Source of the DNA: Neisseria arctica
GTDB lineage: Bacteria > Pseudomonadota > Gammaproteobacteria > Burkholderiales > Neisseriaceae
Assembly: GCF_022870905.1 (NCBI RefSeq)
Contig: NZ_CP091510.1
Span: forward strand, 806,001 to 870,000
Length of the DNA stretch: 64,000 bases
Direction: 5' to 3'
Each line of letters starts with the position of its first letter. Within the stretch, counting starts at the first letter, position 1. Under the pieces are notes generated by a model. The model was not told where the DNA came from, searched no databases, and saw only the letters and a list, made by a program, of their open reading frames with translations. The position numbers and the translations under genes were made by a program. Shown here piece after piece: positions 43,828-52,631 of this stretch.

Positions 43828-45210
43828 ATGGCAAAAGCACCGAAAACAATTTATCAATGCAGCGAATGTGGCGGTACAACTCCAAAGTGGCAAGGAAAAT
43901 GCCCGCATTGCGGTGAGTGGAATACGTTACAGGAAAGTTTGGCAGCGCCTGAGCCGAAAAATGCCCGTTTTCAGTCTTGGGCGGCAGATGTATCTCAAGT
44001 ACAGGAGCTGTCGAAAGTAACGGCAACAGAAGTGCCCCGTTGCGCAACAGGTATGGGCGAGTTGGACCGTGTATTGGGAGGAGGTTTAGTTGAAGGTGCG
44101 GTGATTTTATTGGGAGGTGATCCGGGTATCGGTAAATCAACCTTGTTATTGCAAACAGTTGCTCTGATGGCCAAAAACCGAAAAGTTTTGTATGTGTCCG
44201 GCGAGGAATCGGCACAACAAGTGGCTTTGCGCTCCCAACGTTTTGGTTTGCAGAGTGATGGTGTAAACCTTTTGGCTGAAATCCGTATGGAAGCGATTCA
44301 GGCGGCTTTGAAGCAGCATGAACCTGCGGTTGTGGTGATTGATTCGATTCAAACCATGTATTCCGATCAGATTACTTCTGCACCTGGCTCGGTTTCCCAA
44401 GTACGTGAGTGTGCGGCACAGCTGACGCGTATGGCGAAACAAATGGGGATCAGTATGATTTTGGTCGGCCATGTAACCAAAGATGGAGCAATCGCAGGCC
44501 CGCGTGTGTTGGAGCATATGGTCGATACCGTGTTGTATTTTGAAGGGGATCAGCATTCCAATTACCGCATGATACGTGCGATTAAAAACCGTTTTGGCGC
44601 GGCCAATGAATTGGGTGTATTTGCGATGACTGAAACAGGCTTAAAAGGTGTTTCCAATCCATCGGCGATTTTTTTGGCGAGCTATCGTGACGATGTGCCC
44701 GGTTCATGCGTATTGGTTACTCAAGAGGGTAGTCGTCCGTTGTTGGTAGAAATTCAGGCATTGGTAGATGATGCGCACGGTTTTACTCCCAAGCGCTTGA
44801 CGGTTGGATTAGAGCAAAACCGTTTGGCGATGTTATTGGCGGTATTAAATCGCCATGCAGGGATTGCATGCTTTGATCAAGACGTATTTTTAAATGCGGT
44901 AGGTGGTGTCAAGATTAACGAACCTGCTGCGGATTTGGCGATTATTTTGGCTATGCTTTCCAGCTTTCGAAACCGTCCTCTGCCTGAGAAAATGGTGGCT
45001 TTCGGTGAAATCGGTTTGAGCGGCGAGGTGCGTCCGGTCGCACGCGGGCAAGAGCGTTTGAAAGAGGCGGAAAAATTGGGTTTTAAAAAGGCTATTGTGC
45101 CTAAGGCTAATTTACCGCGTGATATGCGGGAGTTTCCGAATTTACAGATTTTTGGTGTGAGCAGTTTACAAGAAGCGGTAGAAATTTGCCGCCATGCCGC
45201 AGATTCATAA
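43828..45210 (+). CDS. radA: DNA repair protein RadA (Sms)
   Basis: 460 aa. RecA-like branch-migration ATPase used in recombination and transformation. N-terminal zinc finger CSECGGTTPKWQGKCPHCGEW (four Cys), Walker A GGDPGIGKS (96-104), Walker B VVVIDSIQTM, the RadA-specific motif IKNRFGAANELGVF, and a C-terminal Lon-like domain with GEIGLSGEVRPV. ATG 43828 (MAKAPKTIY) fits the family; the longer frame to 43780 runs through the DUS pair. There is no clear ribosome site. Its place after the minor pilins is conserved in Neisseria. Confidence 0.94.
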   Translation: MAKAPKTIYQCSECGGTTPKWQGKCPHCGEWNTLQESLAAPEPKNARFQSWAADVSQVQELSKVTATEVPRCATGMGELDRVLGGGLVEGAVILLGGDPGIGKSTLLLQTVALMAKNRKVLYVSGEESAQQVALRSQRFGLQSDGVNLLAEIRMEAIQAALKQHEPAVVVIDSIQTMYSDQITSAPGSVSQVRECAAQLTRMAKQMGISMILVGHVTKDGAIAGPRVLEHMVDTVLYFEGDQHSNYRMIRAIKNRFGAANELGVFAMTETGLKGVSNPSAIFLASYRDDVPGSCVLVTQEGSRPLLVEIQALVDDAHGFTPKRLTVGLEQNRLAMLLAVLNRHAGIACFDQDVFLNAVGGVKINEPAADLAIILAMLSSFRNRPLPEKMVAFGEIGLSGEVRPVARGQERLKEAEKLGFKKAIVPKANLPRDMREFPNLQIFGVSSLQEAVEICRHAADS

Positions 45211-45591
45211 AACATCAGTGAATATATTTGACGATATATTTCCTGCTTATTTGAAACCAGATTGATAAAAATCGGGATGATTGTTAGAGGTAGCGGTTAT
45301 TCAATCAGCTTTATCCATGCCGTCTGAACATTTTCAGACGGCATTTGTTATTTTGCAGTTATTCGGAGATTTTAAAATACTCGTATAAGAGATATTGCTT
45401 GATTACATCAGGTTTGTGTTGGGCAAGGTTTGGATAAATGTTATTAGGGTTAATAGGGTTTGAATAAGTATTCTTCATTGTGGGAAGAGGGGGTTCTTTA
45501 AAAAAATGAGCTGCAATGGTAAGTTGCCGTGTTGGGTGAATGAAATTTTCTTATTAGGCAACCGTTTGGCTTGATAATTTCTCCAATAATG
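45211..45591. other. Intergenic region after radA
   Basis: About 380 bases: a DUS inverted pair (45317-45344) that should terminate radA, then AT-rich sequence with no supported gene. Confidence 0.5.
45317..45344 (+). terminator. DUS inverted-repeat terminator of radA
   Basis: ATGCCGTCTGAA pair around CATT, about 107 bp after the radA stop. Confidence 0.6.
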
Positions 45592-45625
45592 AAAGCCGGA
45601 TAATCTTTGGGGATTATCCGGCTTT
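45592..45625 (-). terminator. Intrinsic terminator of the second DEAD-box helicase
   Basis: AAAGCCGGATAATC/GATTATCCGGCTTT perfect 14-bp stem around TTTGGG, 30 bp after the helicase stop; on the minus strand CATTATTGG follows, so the T-run is short. Confidence 0.65.
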
Positions 45626-45654
45626 ATTATATCTCGAACTTTATATTTTATGGT

Positions 45655-47007
45655 CTAGCCGCGTTTGGCCGGAGTACTTTTTTTAAAGCTGCCAGCAGAT
45701 TTTGGCTTGCCTTTGAAGCCTTCGCTTTTTGGTTTACCTTTGAAACCCTCGGTTTTCGGTTTGCCGCCGAATTTTTTATCACCGATTTTTTTCTCCCCCC
45801 AAGAGCCGCCTTTGCCTCCCCAGCTTTTGCCTTTGGGTTTGCCGGCGCCGCCTTTGCCGCGCTTGCGGGTGGGTTCCATGCCTTCGATAGTCATTTCTGG
45901 CAGTTTTCGGTTAATGTATTTTTCGATTTTGTGCACTTTTACATATTCGTTTACTTCTGCAAAGGTAATCGCCAGGCCGGTTCGGCCTGCACGACCGGTT
46001 CGTCCGATACGGTGCACATAATCTTCGGCTTGTTTGGGTAAGTCGTAATTGATAACGTGGGTGATGGTGGGGACATCAATTCCGCGTGCCGCAACATCAG
46101 TAGCAACTAAAATTTTAATACGACCTTTACGCAAATCCATCAGGGTACGGTTACGCCAGCCTTGCGGCATATCGCCGTGCAGGCAGTTGGCAGAAAACCC
46201 TTTTTCGTAAAGTTCGTCGGCCAATTGTTCACTCATGGCTTTGGTGGAAGTAAAAATAACGGCTTGATCGATATTGGCGTCTCGTAGAATATGGTCGAGC
46301 ATGCGGTTTTTATGGTTTTTATCATCACAGTATAAAAGTTGCTCTTCGATTCTACCTTGTTCGTCGACACGTTCGATTTCGATAACTTCAGGATTTTTAG
46401 TCAGTTTGCGCGCCAGTTTGCCAACAGCACCATCCCATGTCGCTGAGAAGAGCAGGGTTTGGCGTGATTCGGGAGTGGCTGCAACGATGGTTTCGATATC
46501 GTCGATAAAGCCCATGTCAAGCATGCGATCGGCTTCGTCAAGAATCAGCACCTCAAGGCGGTCGAAGTCGATGCGCCCGCTGCGCATATGATCCATCAGG
46601 CGACCAGGGGTAGCGACGATGATGTCGACGGGGCGGCTGAGGGCATGAATCTGTTGGCCGAACGATGAGCCGCCGACCAAAGTGACGGTTCGTAGCCATT
46701 TCATATTTTTTGCGTAAGTTTGGGCGCTTTTTTCAACTTGTGCTGCTAATTCGCGGGTAGGAGTCAGAATCAGGGCGCGCGGGCCTTTTCCGGGTTTTTC
46801 GCTGCGGCGGGTAACGCATTGCAGGGTAGGCAGCAGGAAGGCGGCGGTTTTTCCCGAGCCGGTTTGCGCCGATGCCATGATGTCTTTTTTGTTGAGAGCG
46901 GCTGGAATGGCTTGGGTTTGGATCGGAGTGGGGATGTCGTAACCGGCTGCGGTCAACGATGAAAGGATGTCTTTATTTAGAAGTAGGTCGGCAAATTTTA
47001 CGGACAT
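45655..47007 (-). CDS. DEAD-box RNA helicase (RhlE/SrmB-like)
   Basis: 450 aa, second DEAD-box helicase of the window. Motifs: GYDIPTPIQTQAI (Q), ASAQTGSGKTAAF (I), PTRELAAQ (Ia), LILDEADRMLDMGF (II), FSATW (III), VIFTSTKAM (IV), VATDVAARGID (V), HRIGRTGRAG (VI). The tail after residue 375 is basic with Gly/Lys repeats, including a near-perfect tandem GFKGKPKSE unit, likely for RNA binding. Likely role in ribosome assembly or RNA decay in the cold; which named family it belongs to is not settled. Single gene, start ATG 47007. Confidence 0.92.
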   Translation of the reverse strand: MSVKFADLLLNKDILSSLTAAGYDIPTPIQTQAIPAALNKKDIMASAQTGSGKTAAFLLPTLQCVTRRSEKPGKGPRALILTPTRELAAQVEKSAQTYAKNMKWLRTVTLVGGSSFGQQIHALSRPVDIIVATPGRLMDHMRSGRIDFDRLEVLILDEADRMLDMGFIDDIETIVAATPESRQTLLFSATWDGAVGKLARKLTKNPEVIEIERVDEQGRIEEQLLYCDDKNHKNRMLDHILRDANIDQAVIFTSTKAMSEQLADELYEKGFSANCLHGDMPQGWRNRTLMDLRKGRIKILVATDVAARGIDVPTITHVINYDLPKQAEDYVHRIGRTGRAGRTGLAITFAEVNEYVKVHKIEKYINRKLPEMTIEGMEPTRKRGKGGAGKPKGKSWGGKGGSWGEKKIGDKKFGGKPKTEGFKGKPKSEGFKGKPKSAGSFKKSTPAKRG

Positions 47008-47317
47008 GATGTTCCTAAAACGGACAACAACACATTCTGCCGTTTATCAAATCGGCAGCCTGAAGCATGGGAACGGGTAACGAAAAAGGTTACTGCAAGG
47101 TTGTCGCAAGCTTTTATGCTTGTGGGTTAAACATCGGCGACAACCTGCAAATCAGAGATACGCTCAAAGGCGTGCAAGCAACTGGGCTTGGGTTGGCTGA
47201 AGACGATGGCTTCAAAGGTAATGAGGGGTGAATCATAAAGAGATATGCTATTGCGGTCAAGCACAATCGGGTTAAGTAGGGTAAAATCGCTTTTTTATCC
47301 AACTGGCCGTCTGAAAA
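47008..47317. other. Divergent region before the RlmK-like gene
   Basis: 310 bases between divergent genes. No gene is supported. A DUS (47306-47315) ends two bases before the next ATG, where a Shine-Dalgarno would be expected. Confidence 0.5.
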
Positions 47318-48262
47318 ATGAGTGACATTACTGCATTTGTTAACCGTTTGGGCAAAAATGCCAAGCATCAGTTGAAATGGGCACGGCGCAACGATATCGA
47401 GGCTTGGCGTTTGTATGACCGTGATATTCCCCAATATCCTTTTGCCGTTGATGTTTACGGTGAATATATTCATTTGCAGGAATATGATACGGGGTGGCTG
47501 ATGCAACCGGAGGAGTATGAGGCTTGGTTGGCCGAGGTGGTGGAGGCGGTTGCCTTTGTAACCGGCTTCAGTGCTGAAAATATCCATTTGAAACGCCGTG
47601 CGAGGCAGAAAGGTACGCAGCAGTATGAGAAAACGGGCTTGGCGGGCGAGGATTTTACTGTTACCGAAAACGGACGCCGTTTTTGGGTGAACTTGGAAAA
47701 ATATTTGGATACCGGCTTGTTTTTGGATCACCGCAACACGCGCCGGCGGGTGGGTGAAATGGCTGATGGCAAGCGGTTTTTAAATTTGTTTTCCTATACC
47801 GGCAGTTTTACCGTATATGCCGCTACGGGCGGCGCGGTTTCAAGTGAAACGGTTGATTTGTCGAACACTTACTTGGATTGGGCGCGGCGTAATTTCGAAC
47901 TGAACGGCATGGATTTGGAAGCGCATCAAATTGTGCGTGCGGATGTGTTCCAATATCTTCAGGCGGCTTTGCAGGAGGGTAAACGATTCGATTTGATTGT
48001 GATGGATCCTCCCAGTTTTTCCAACAGCAAAAAGATGCTGGACATTCTCGATATCCAAAGAGACCATGGGCGTTTGATTGACGGGGCTATTGCTTTGTTG
48101 GCCGAGGGCGGCGTTTTGTTTTTCTCTAATAATCTGCGCAGTTTCGAGCTGGATGCTGCGGTATCGGAAAAATATAGGGTGAAAGATATTTCGAAACAGT
48201 CTGTACCGGAAGACTTCCGTAATAAAAAAATCCATCAATGCTGGGAAATCCGCCGTCGTTAA
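47318..48262 (+). CDS. RlmK-like 23S rRNA methyltransferase
   Basis: 314 aa SAM-dependent methyltransferase that matches the C-terminal (RlmK, m7G2069) half of the fused RlmKL enzyme. N-terminal RNA-binding segment includes AENIHLKRRARQKGTQQYEK. SAM site FLNLFSYTGSFTVYAATGGA near residue 150, then TVDLSNTYLDWARRNFELNG. Catalytic motif VMDPPSFSNSKKM near 230, and VLFFSNNLRSF. The end is DFRNKKIHQCWEIRR. A stand-alone RlmK is expected where RlmL is separate. The ATG directly follows a DUS and has no ribosome site, so translation start may use another mechanism. Confidence 0.85.
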   Translation: MSDITAFVNRLGKNAKHQLKWARRNDIEAWRLYDRDIPQYPFAVDVYGEYIHLQEYDTGWLMQPEEYEAWLAEVVEAVAFVTGFSAENIHLKRRARQKGTQQYEKTGLAGEDFTVTENGRRFWVNLEKYLDTGLFLDHRNTRRRVGEMADGKRFLNLFSYTGSFTVYAATGGAVSSETVDLSNTYLDWARRNFELNGMDLEAHQIVRADVFQYLQAALQEGKRFDLIVMDPPSFSNSKKMLDILDIQRDHGRLIDGAIALLAEGGVLFFSNNLRSFELDAAVSEKYRVKDISKQSVPEDFRNKKIHQCWEIRRR

Positions 48263-48285
48263 AAAGGCCGCCTGAAAGGAAAAAT

Positions 48286-48501
48286 ATGAAACTGTGGATA
48301 GGGATGGTATCTGTGTTTTGCTTGGGCGGTTGTATGTATGCAGAAACGCCCTATGGCAGAGTGGCGGCGGTAGATTTGCCGGTACACAGCCAAACCACGG
48401 TAAATAAAACCGTTACTATCAACGCGCCGCCGGGTACGACGGTGATTTATCAGGATTCCGAACCGGTAGGATATCCGATTCGTCCCCGCTACCGTTATTG
48501 A
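48286..48501 (+). CDS. Small lipoprotein (71 aa)
   Basis: Start ATG 48286 with AAAGGA five bases upstream; a longer frame lies in the preceding gene. Lipoprotein signal MKLWIGMVSVFCLGGC with lipobox LGGC, then a short mature part ending in VIYQDSEPVGYPIRPRYRY. A central stretch TTVNKTVTINAPPGTTVIY looks beta-stranded. I do not recognise the family; small lipoproteins with this ending are often annotated hypothetical. It lies 23 bp after the methyltransferase stop and is likely cotranscribed. Confidence 0.75.
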   Translation: MKLWIGMVSVFCLGGCMYAETPYGRVAAVDLPVHSQTTVNKTVTINAPPGTTVIYQDSEPVGYPIRPRYRY

Positions 48502-48516
48502 TAGAGCAAATAAAAA

Positions 48517-48553
48517 CATGCCGTCTGAAACTTTGCAGGTTTCAGACGGCATG
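48517..48553. terminator. DUS inverted-repeat terminator
   Basis: CATGCCGTCTGAAAC with its complement around TTTGCAG, between the lipoprotein gene and convergent clpB; can end either transcript. Confidence 0.7.
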
Positions 48554-48566
48554 TTTGTAGCCAGAT

Positions 48567-51149
48567 TTAAATCATACGGTTGAATACCAAATGACCGTTT
48601 TCGGCTTGGACACTGATGGTGCTTTCAGGCGCATAACGGCCTTCGAGCAGAGCTTTAGCCAGCGGGTTCTCAATTTCGGCCTGAATCGCGCGTTTGAGCG
48701 GACGTGCTCCGTAAACGGGATCGAAACCGGCTTCGGCAATCAGATCCAATGCGGCATCATCCACATGCAGGCTCAGATTCATGGCTGCCAAGCGTTTTTC
48801 CAAGCTGCGCAATTGGATTTTGGCAATACTGCGGATATTGGCCTGATCCAAACCGTGGAAAACGACTACTTCATCAATACGGTTGATCATTTCGGGACGG
48901 AAATGCTCTTTCACATCTTCCATTACCACTTCTTTTACCGCCTCATAGTCGGCGACGCCCATTTGCTGGATGTGTTGGCTGCCGATGTTGGAGGTCATCA
49001 CAATCACCGTATTTTTGAAATCTACAGTACGGCCTTGTCCGTCGGTAAGCCGGCCATCGTCTAATACCTGAAGCAGGATATTGAAGACGTCGGGATGGGC
49101 TTTTTCCACTTCGTCCAGCAAAATCACGCTGTAAGGTTTGCGGCGCACTTGTTCGGTAAGGTAGCCGCCTTCTTCGTAACCGACATAACCCGGAGGCGCA
49201 CCGATTAAGCGGGCAACGGCGTGTTTTTCCATATATTCCGACATATCAATGCGGATCAGATGGTCTTCACTGTCGAACAAGAAGCTTGCCAAGGTTTTGC
49301 ACAACTCGGTTTTGCCGACACCGGTCGGGCCGAGGAACAAGAAGCTGCCGTAAGGTTTATTGGGGTCGGCCAGGCCGGAACGCGAACGGCGGATGGCGTC
49401 GGAAACCGCACGCACCGCTTCGTCTTGGCCAACTACGCGGACATGTAATACGTCTTCCATTTTCAGTAGTTTTTCACGTTCGCCTTCCATCATTTTGCTC
49501 ACTGGGATACCGGTAATGCGCGAAACGATTTCGGCTACTTCGTCTGCACCGACTTTAGTGCGAAACAGCTTGTTGGCCTGTACTTTGTCGGCGCTTTGTT
49601 CGGCGGCCTCAAGTTGTTTGCCAAGCTTCGGCAGTTCGCCGTATTCCAATTCGGAGGCGCGGGCAAAATCTCCTTGGCGCTTGGCCTGCTCGATTTTTAC
49701 TTTGACATCGTCAATTTGTTTTTTGATGTCGGTGGTGCTGTATGAAGAGGCTTTTTCAGCTTTCCAGATTTCGTCCAAATCGGCGTATTCTTTTTGCAGT
49801 TGGGCGATTTCTTCACCGATTAATTCCAAGCGTTTTTTACTGGCGTCGTCGCTTTCTTTCTCAACGTGCATTTTTTCCATGCGGAGCTGAATGATGCGGC
49901 GGTCAAGCTTATCCATTTGCTCGGGTTTGCTGTCGAGTTCCATCTTGATGCGGCTGGCCGCTTCATCGATAAGATCGATGGCTTTATCGGGTAAAAAGCG
50001 GTCGGTAATGTAGCGGTCGCTCAATTCGGCAGCGGCTACAATCGCCGGGTCGGTAATATCGATACCATGATGGATCTCGTAACGCTCTTGTAAGCCGCGC
50101 AGAATGGCGATGGTATCCTCAACACTCGGTTCGCTTACCAATACTTTTTGGAAGCGGCGCTCCAAGGCGGCGTCTTTTTCTATGTATTGGCGGTATTCGT
50201 CGAGGGTGGTGGCACCAATACAGTGCAGCTCGCCGCGTGCCAATGCCGGTTTGAGCATATTGCCTGCATCCATTGCACCGTCGGTTTTGCCTGCGCCCAC
50301 AAGGGTATGGATTTCATCGATAAAGATTAAGGTATTGCCGTCATCTTTAGACAGGTCATTCAAAACGGCTTTCAAGCGTTCTTCGAATTCGCCGCGATAT
50401 TTCGCACCGGCAATCAGGGCTGCCAAGTCGAGTACCAGCAGGCGTTTGTTGCGGAGGCTTTCAGGCACTTCGCCGTCGACGATGCGCTGGGCCAAACCTT
50501 CGACTATGGCGGTTTTACCGACACCTGGTTCACCGATTAATACAGGGTTGTTTTTGGTGCGGCGTTGCAATACTTGGATGGCGCGGCGGATTTCGTCGTC
50601 GCGGCCGATAACGGGATCAAGCTTGCCTTCGCGGGCGCGTTCGGTTAAGTCGAGCGTGTATTTGGACAATGCTTCGCGTTGGTCTTCGGCGTTGGGATTA
50701 TTAATGCTTTCTCCGCCGCGAACGTTGTCGATGGCCGCATCCAGTTGTTTTTCAGTAATGCCGGCATTTTTAAGAATTTTGCCGGTATTGCCGTTTTCTT
50801 GCAGTAGGGCGAGCAAAAACAGCTCGCTGGCAATGTAAGCGTCGCCGCGTTTGGTGGCGGCTTTATCCATCAGATTCAGTGTGTTTTGTAATTCGCGGCT
50901 GGGCAGGATTTCACCGCCTTGTCCGGAAACTTTGGGCAGGCTGTCCAGTTGTTGTTGCAGTTCGCGTTTGATTTGGGCAACGTTACCGCCTGCCTTGACG
51001 AGTAAAGCGGCCATGCCGTTGTTTTGATCGTCAAGCAGTGCTTTTAAAATATGGCCGGCTTCGAGGTGGCCGTTATCTTGCGCCAATGCCAGGCTTTGGC
51101 CTTCTTGTAGGGCTTGCTGGAATTTGGCGGTTAATTTGTCAAATCGCAT
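48567..51149 (-). CDS. clpB: Disaggregase chaperone ClpB
   Basis: 860 aa Hsp100 unfoldase that works with DnaK to dissolve aggregates. N-terminal Clp repeat domain ([21 protein letters not shown]), first AAA domain with GEPGVGKT near 207, the coiled-coil middle domain (residues about 410-525), second AAA domain with [15 protein letters not shown] near 608, and the C-terminal [10 protein letters not shown]...[11 protein letters not shown]. The start is ATG 51149 with AGGAGG upstream; an upstream frame to 51218 is rejected. A sigma-32 promoter precedes it. Confidence 0.96.
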   Translation of the reverse strand: MRFDKLTAKFQQALQEGQSLALAQDNGHLEAGHILKALLDDQNNGMAALLVKAGGNVAQIKRELQQQLDSLPKVSGQGGEILPSRELQNTLNLMDKAATKRGDAYIASELFLLALLQENGNTGKILKNAGITEKQLDAAIDNVRGGESINNPNAEDQREALSKYTLDLTERAREGKLDPVIGRDDEIRRAIQVLQRRTKNNPVLIGEPGVGKTAIVEGLAQRIVDGEVPESLRNKRLLVLDLAALIAGAKYRGEFEERLKAVLNDLSKDDGNTLIFIDEIHTLVGAGKTDGAMDAGNMLKPALARGELHCIGATTLDEYRQYIEKDAALERRFQKVLVSEPSVEDTIAILRGLQERYEIHHGIDITDPAIVAAAELSDRYITDRFLPDKAIDLIDEAASRIKMELDSKPEQMDKLDRRIIQLRMEKMHVEKESDDASKKRLELIGEEIAQLQKEYADLDEIWKAEKASSYSTTDIKKQIDDVKVKIEQAKRQGDFARASELEYGELPKLGKQLEAAEQSADKVQANKLFRTKVGADEVAEIVSRITGIPVSKMMEGEREKLLKMEDVLHVRVVGQDEAVRAVSDAIRRSRSGLADPNKPYGSFLFLGPTGVGKTELCKTLASFLFDSEDHLIRIDMSEYMEKHAVARLIGAPPGYVGYEEGGYLTEQVRRKPYSVILLDEVEKAHPDVFNILLQVLDDGRLTDGQGRTVDFKNTVIVMTSNIGSQHIQQMGVADYEAVKEVVMEDVKEHFRPEMINRIDEVVVFHGLDQANIRSIAKIQLRSLEKRLAAMNLSLHVDDAALDLIAEAGFDPVYGARPLKRAIQAEIENPLAKALLEGRYAPESTISVQAENGHLVFNRMI

Positions 51150-51191
51150 AAATACTTCCTCCTCGGGAAATAGTGTTGTGGTATGCGGTGT

Positions 51192-51218
51192 ATATTGGGT
51201 TTCCTGTGGATAAGTCAA
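51192..51218 (-). promoter_or_regulatory. Heat-shock sigma-32 promoter of clpB
   Basis: On the minus strand TTGACT, a 13-base spacer, then CCCAATAT, close to the RpoH consensus TTGAAA-N11-15-CCCCATNT. The transcript would start about 35 bp before ATG 51149. Confidence 0.6.
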
Positions 51219-51292
51219 TTATTGGAAATGTTAAATTTTGTATTTCTGTGGATAATTTTATTTGTACGTTGATGCGCCCGGATAAGATAATA

Positions 51293-51322
51293 ATGCCGTC
51301 TGAAAAGGTTTTCAGACGGCAT
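51293..51322 (-). terminator. DUS inverted-repeat terminator
   Basis: ATGCCGTCTGAA pair around AAGGTT, between the cytochrome gene and the clpB promoter; stops minus-strand transcripts from the cytochrome gene. Confidence 0.65.
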
Positions 51323-51353
51323 ACATATATGAAGCAAAGAAAAAAGTTTTAAT

Positions 51354-51875
51354 TTAATCGGGAAGGTTTTTATTACCCGTAATCATGGCTCGAACCAAAT
51401 TTATTTTACCGATGTATGACATCAGAAGGGCGGCGGCAACGTGTAAGACAATTAATGGAATCAGGCTATTTGCCAAGGTTTCGTGCAGTTCTTCTATCAT
51501 TTCGTCACCCCAAAACATATCGGTTCCCATCATATATCCCGTAATGCCCAAGCCGATAATAATGCCCCACAAGGCCAACATCATTAATGCGCCGAAAGGG
51601 TTATGGCCGGGATGAGGATCGGGTTGGCGGTTTTTTAATATTTGCCAGTGAGCACGCAGGCGGGAGGGGGTGGGCCAAAAGTCGCTGAAGCGTGCATGCC
51701 GGCTGCCGATAAAACCCCAAATAACACGGAAGCTGACAATGCCTACCGCGGTATAACCGATAATTTGATGGATATCGCTGCCGCTTTCGGTAACGGCAAG
51801 GTTGGCTAATATGCAGGCGGCAAGTGCCCAGTGGCAGATACGGACGGGAAGATCCCAAACTTTAACGGTACTCAT
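51354..51875 (-). CDS. Cytochrome b561-like membrane protein
   Basis: 173 aa, four membrane helices: about 14-28, 37-55, 93-114 and 136-156. Starts VKVWDLPVRICHWALAA, typical of cytochrome b/b6-type proteins where the His in HW ligates haem; other candidate axial histidines are in SDIHQIIGYT, and HETLAN with LHVAAALL. It passes electrons between quinol and a periplasmic or soluble partner. The gene for a secreted PepSY protein lies upstream on the same strand (238 bp), a common pairing. Confidence 0.88.
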   Translation of the reverse strand: MSTVKVWDLPVRICHWALAACILANLAVTESGSDIHQIIGYTAVGIVSFRVIWGFIGSRHARFSDFWPTPSRLRAHWQILKNRQPDPHPGHNPFGALMMLALWGIIIGLGITGYMMGTDMFWGDEMIEELHETLANSLIPLIVLHVAAALLMSYIGKINLVRAMITGNKNLPD

Positions 51876-52067
51876 GGTTGGCTCCTATTTGAAAACCTTT
51901 TATATGTAATAGCTTGCGAAAGAAATTTGTTATATGGGCAAGCGGTAAAGCGTAAATATTTGATTTTTATTTGCAATCGATCAAGATAAAAATACTTTCG
52001 GATATTGTATTTTTATTTTGAGAAACTGGATTTTGGTCGGTTGTAAAAGTATGGGCTGGGGGCTAAT

Positions 52068-52096
52068 AAGGCCGTCTGAAATTTCAGGCGGCCTTT
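52068..52096 (+). repeat. Imperfect DUS inverted pair
   Basis: AAGGCCGTCTGAAA with TTTCAGGCGGCCTT; the right arm has G in place of A (AGGCGGC), giving a G-U pair in the stem, then TTTT. Located 18 bp after the PepSY gene stop (minus strand). Confidence 0.55.
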
Positions 52097-52113
52097 TGAC
52101 TAATTGGGCGGTA

Positions 52114-52380
52114 TTAATCAATTTCGCTTTTTACGGCTTTGCCGGTTTTGGTGTCGAAATAAATTTCTACTTTTTGGCCTTGTTTGTTTTTGCCGTAAAG
52201 TTCATAGCAGTTGTCGCTGGTTTTGAATTTTTTAATGGTATAGCCTTGATCTTTCAGCTGCTGCTGGAATTTTGCCGGCGGAATTTGTTCGCTTTTGGGA
52301 TGGGCTGTGCATTTTGCAGAGGCGAAAGCGGAAACTGAGGCGGCTACGGCTATCAGGCCGAATAAGGTTTGTTTCAACAT
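52114..52380 (-). CDS. PepSY domain periplasmic protein
   Basis: 88 aa. Signal peptide MLKQTLFGLIAVAASVSAFASA, then a single PepSY domain (IPPAKFQQQLKDQGYTIKKFKTSDNCYELYGKNKQGQKVEIYFDTKTGKAVKSEID), with two cysteines (one in AKCTAH, one in NCYELY) that could pair. Small PepSY proteins next to cytochrome b561-like genes are common; the binding ligand is unknown. Divergent from eptA, 251 bp apart. Confidence 0.88.
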   Translation of the reverse strand: MLKQTLFGLIAVAASVSAFASAKCTAHPKSEQIPPAKFQQQLKDQGYTIKKFKTSDNCYELYGKNKQGQKVEIYFDTKTGKAVKSEID

Positions 52381-52631
52381 GGTACTTCTCCTTGAAGGGG
52401 TGGAATCAGCGTTTTGCTGTGAGGCTATTTAAACAAATGCTTCTTAAGAGAAACTTAAAATCAGACTATTTTTGAAAGACAAAATATTTTTATTGTTAAC
52501 ATATTGTAAATAAATGAATTTTATTTTATTTGGGTATTTGGGAAAGAAAGGTTTTTTGTTAAGGATTGCTTAATTTTACTTTGATATAATTAAAACCATT
52601 TGACATAACAACTACAAGATAAGGAAATTTT

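Noticed and set aside
47114..47731. 205-codon minus-strand frame opposite the RlmK-like gene
   Set aside because: Shadow of a well-supported methyltransferase gene on the other strand.
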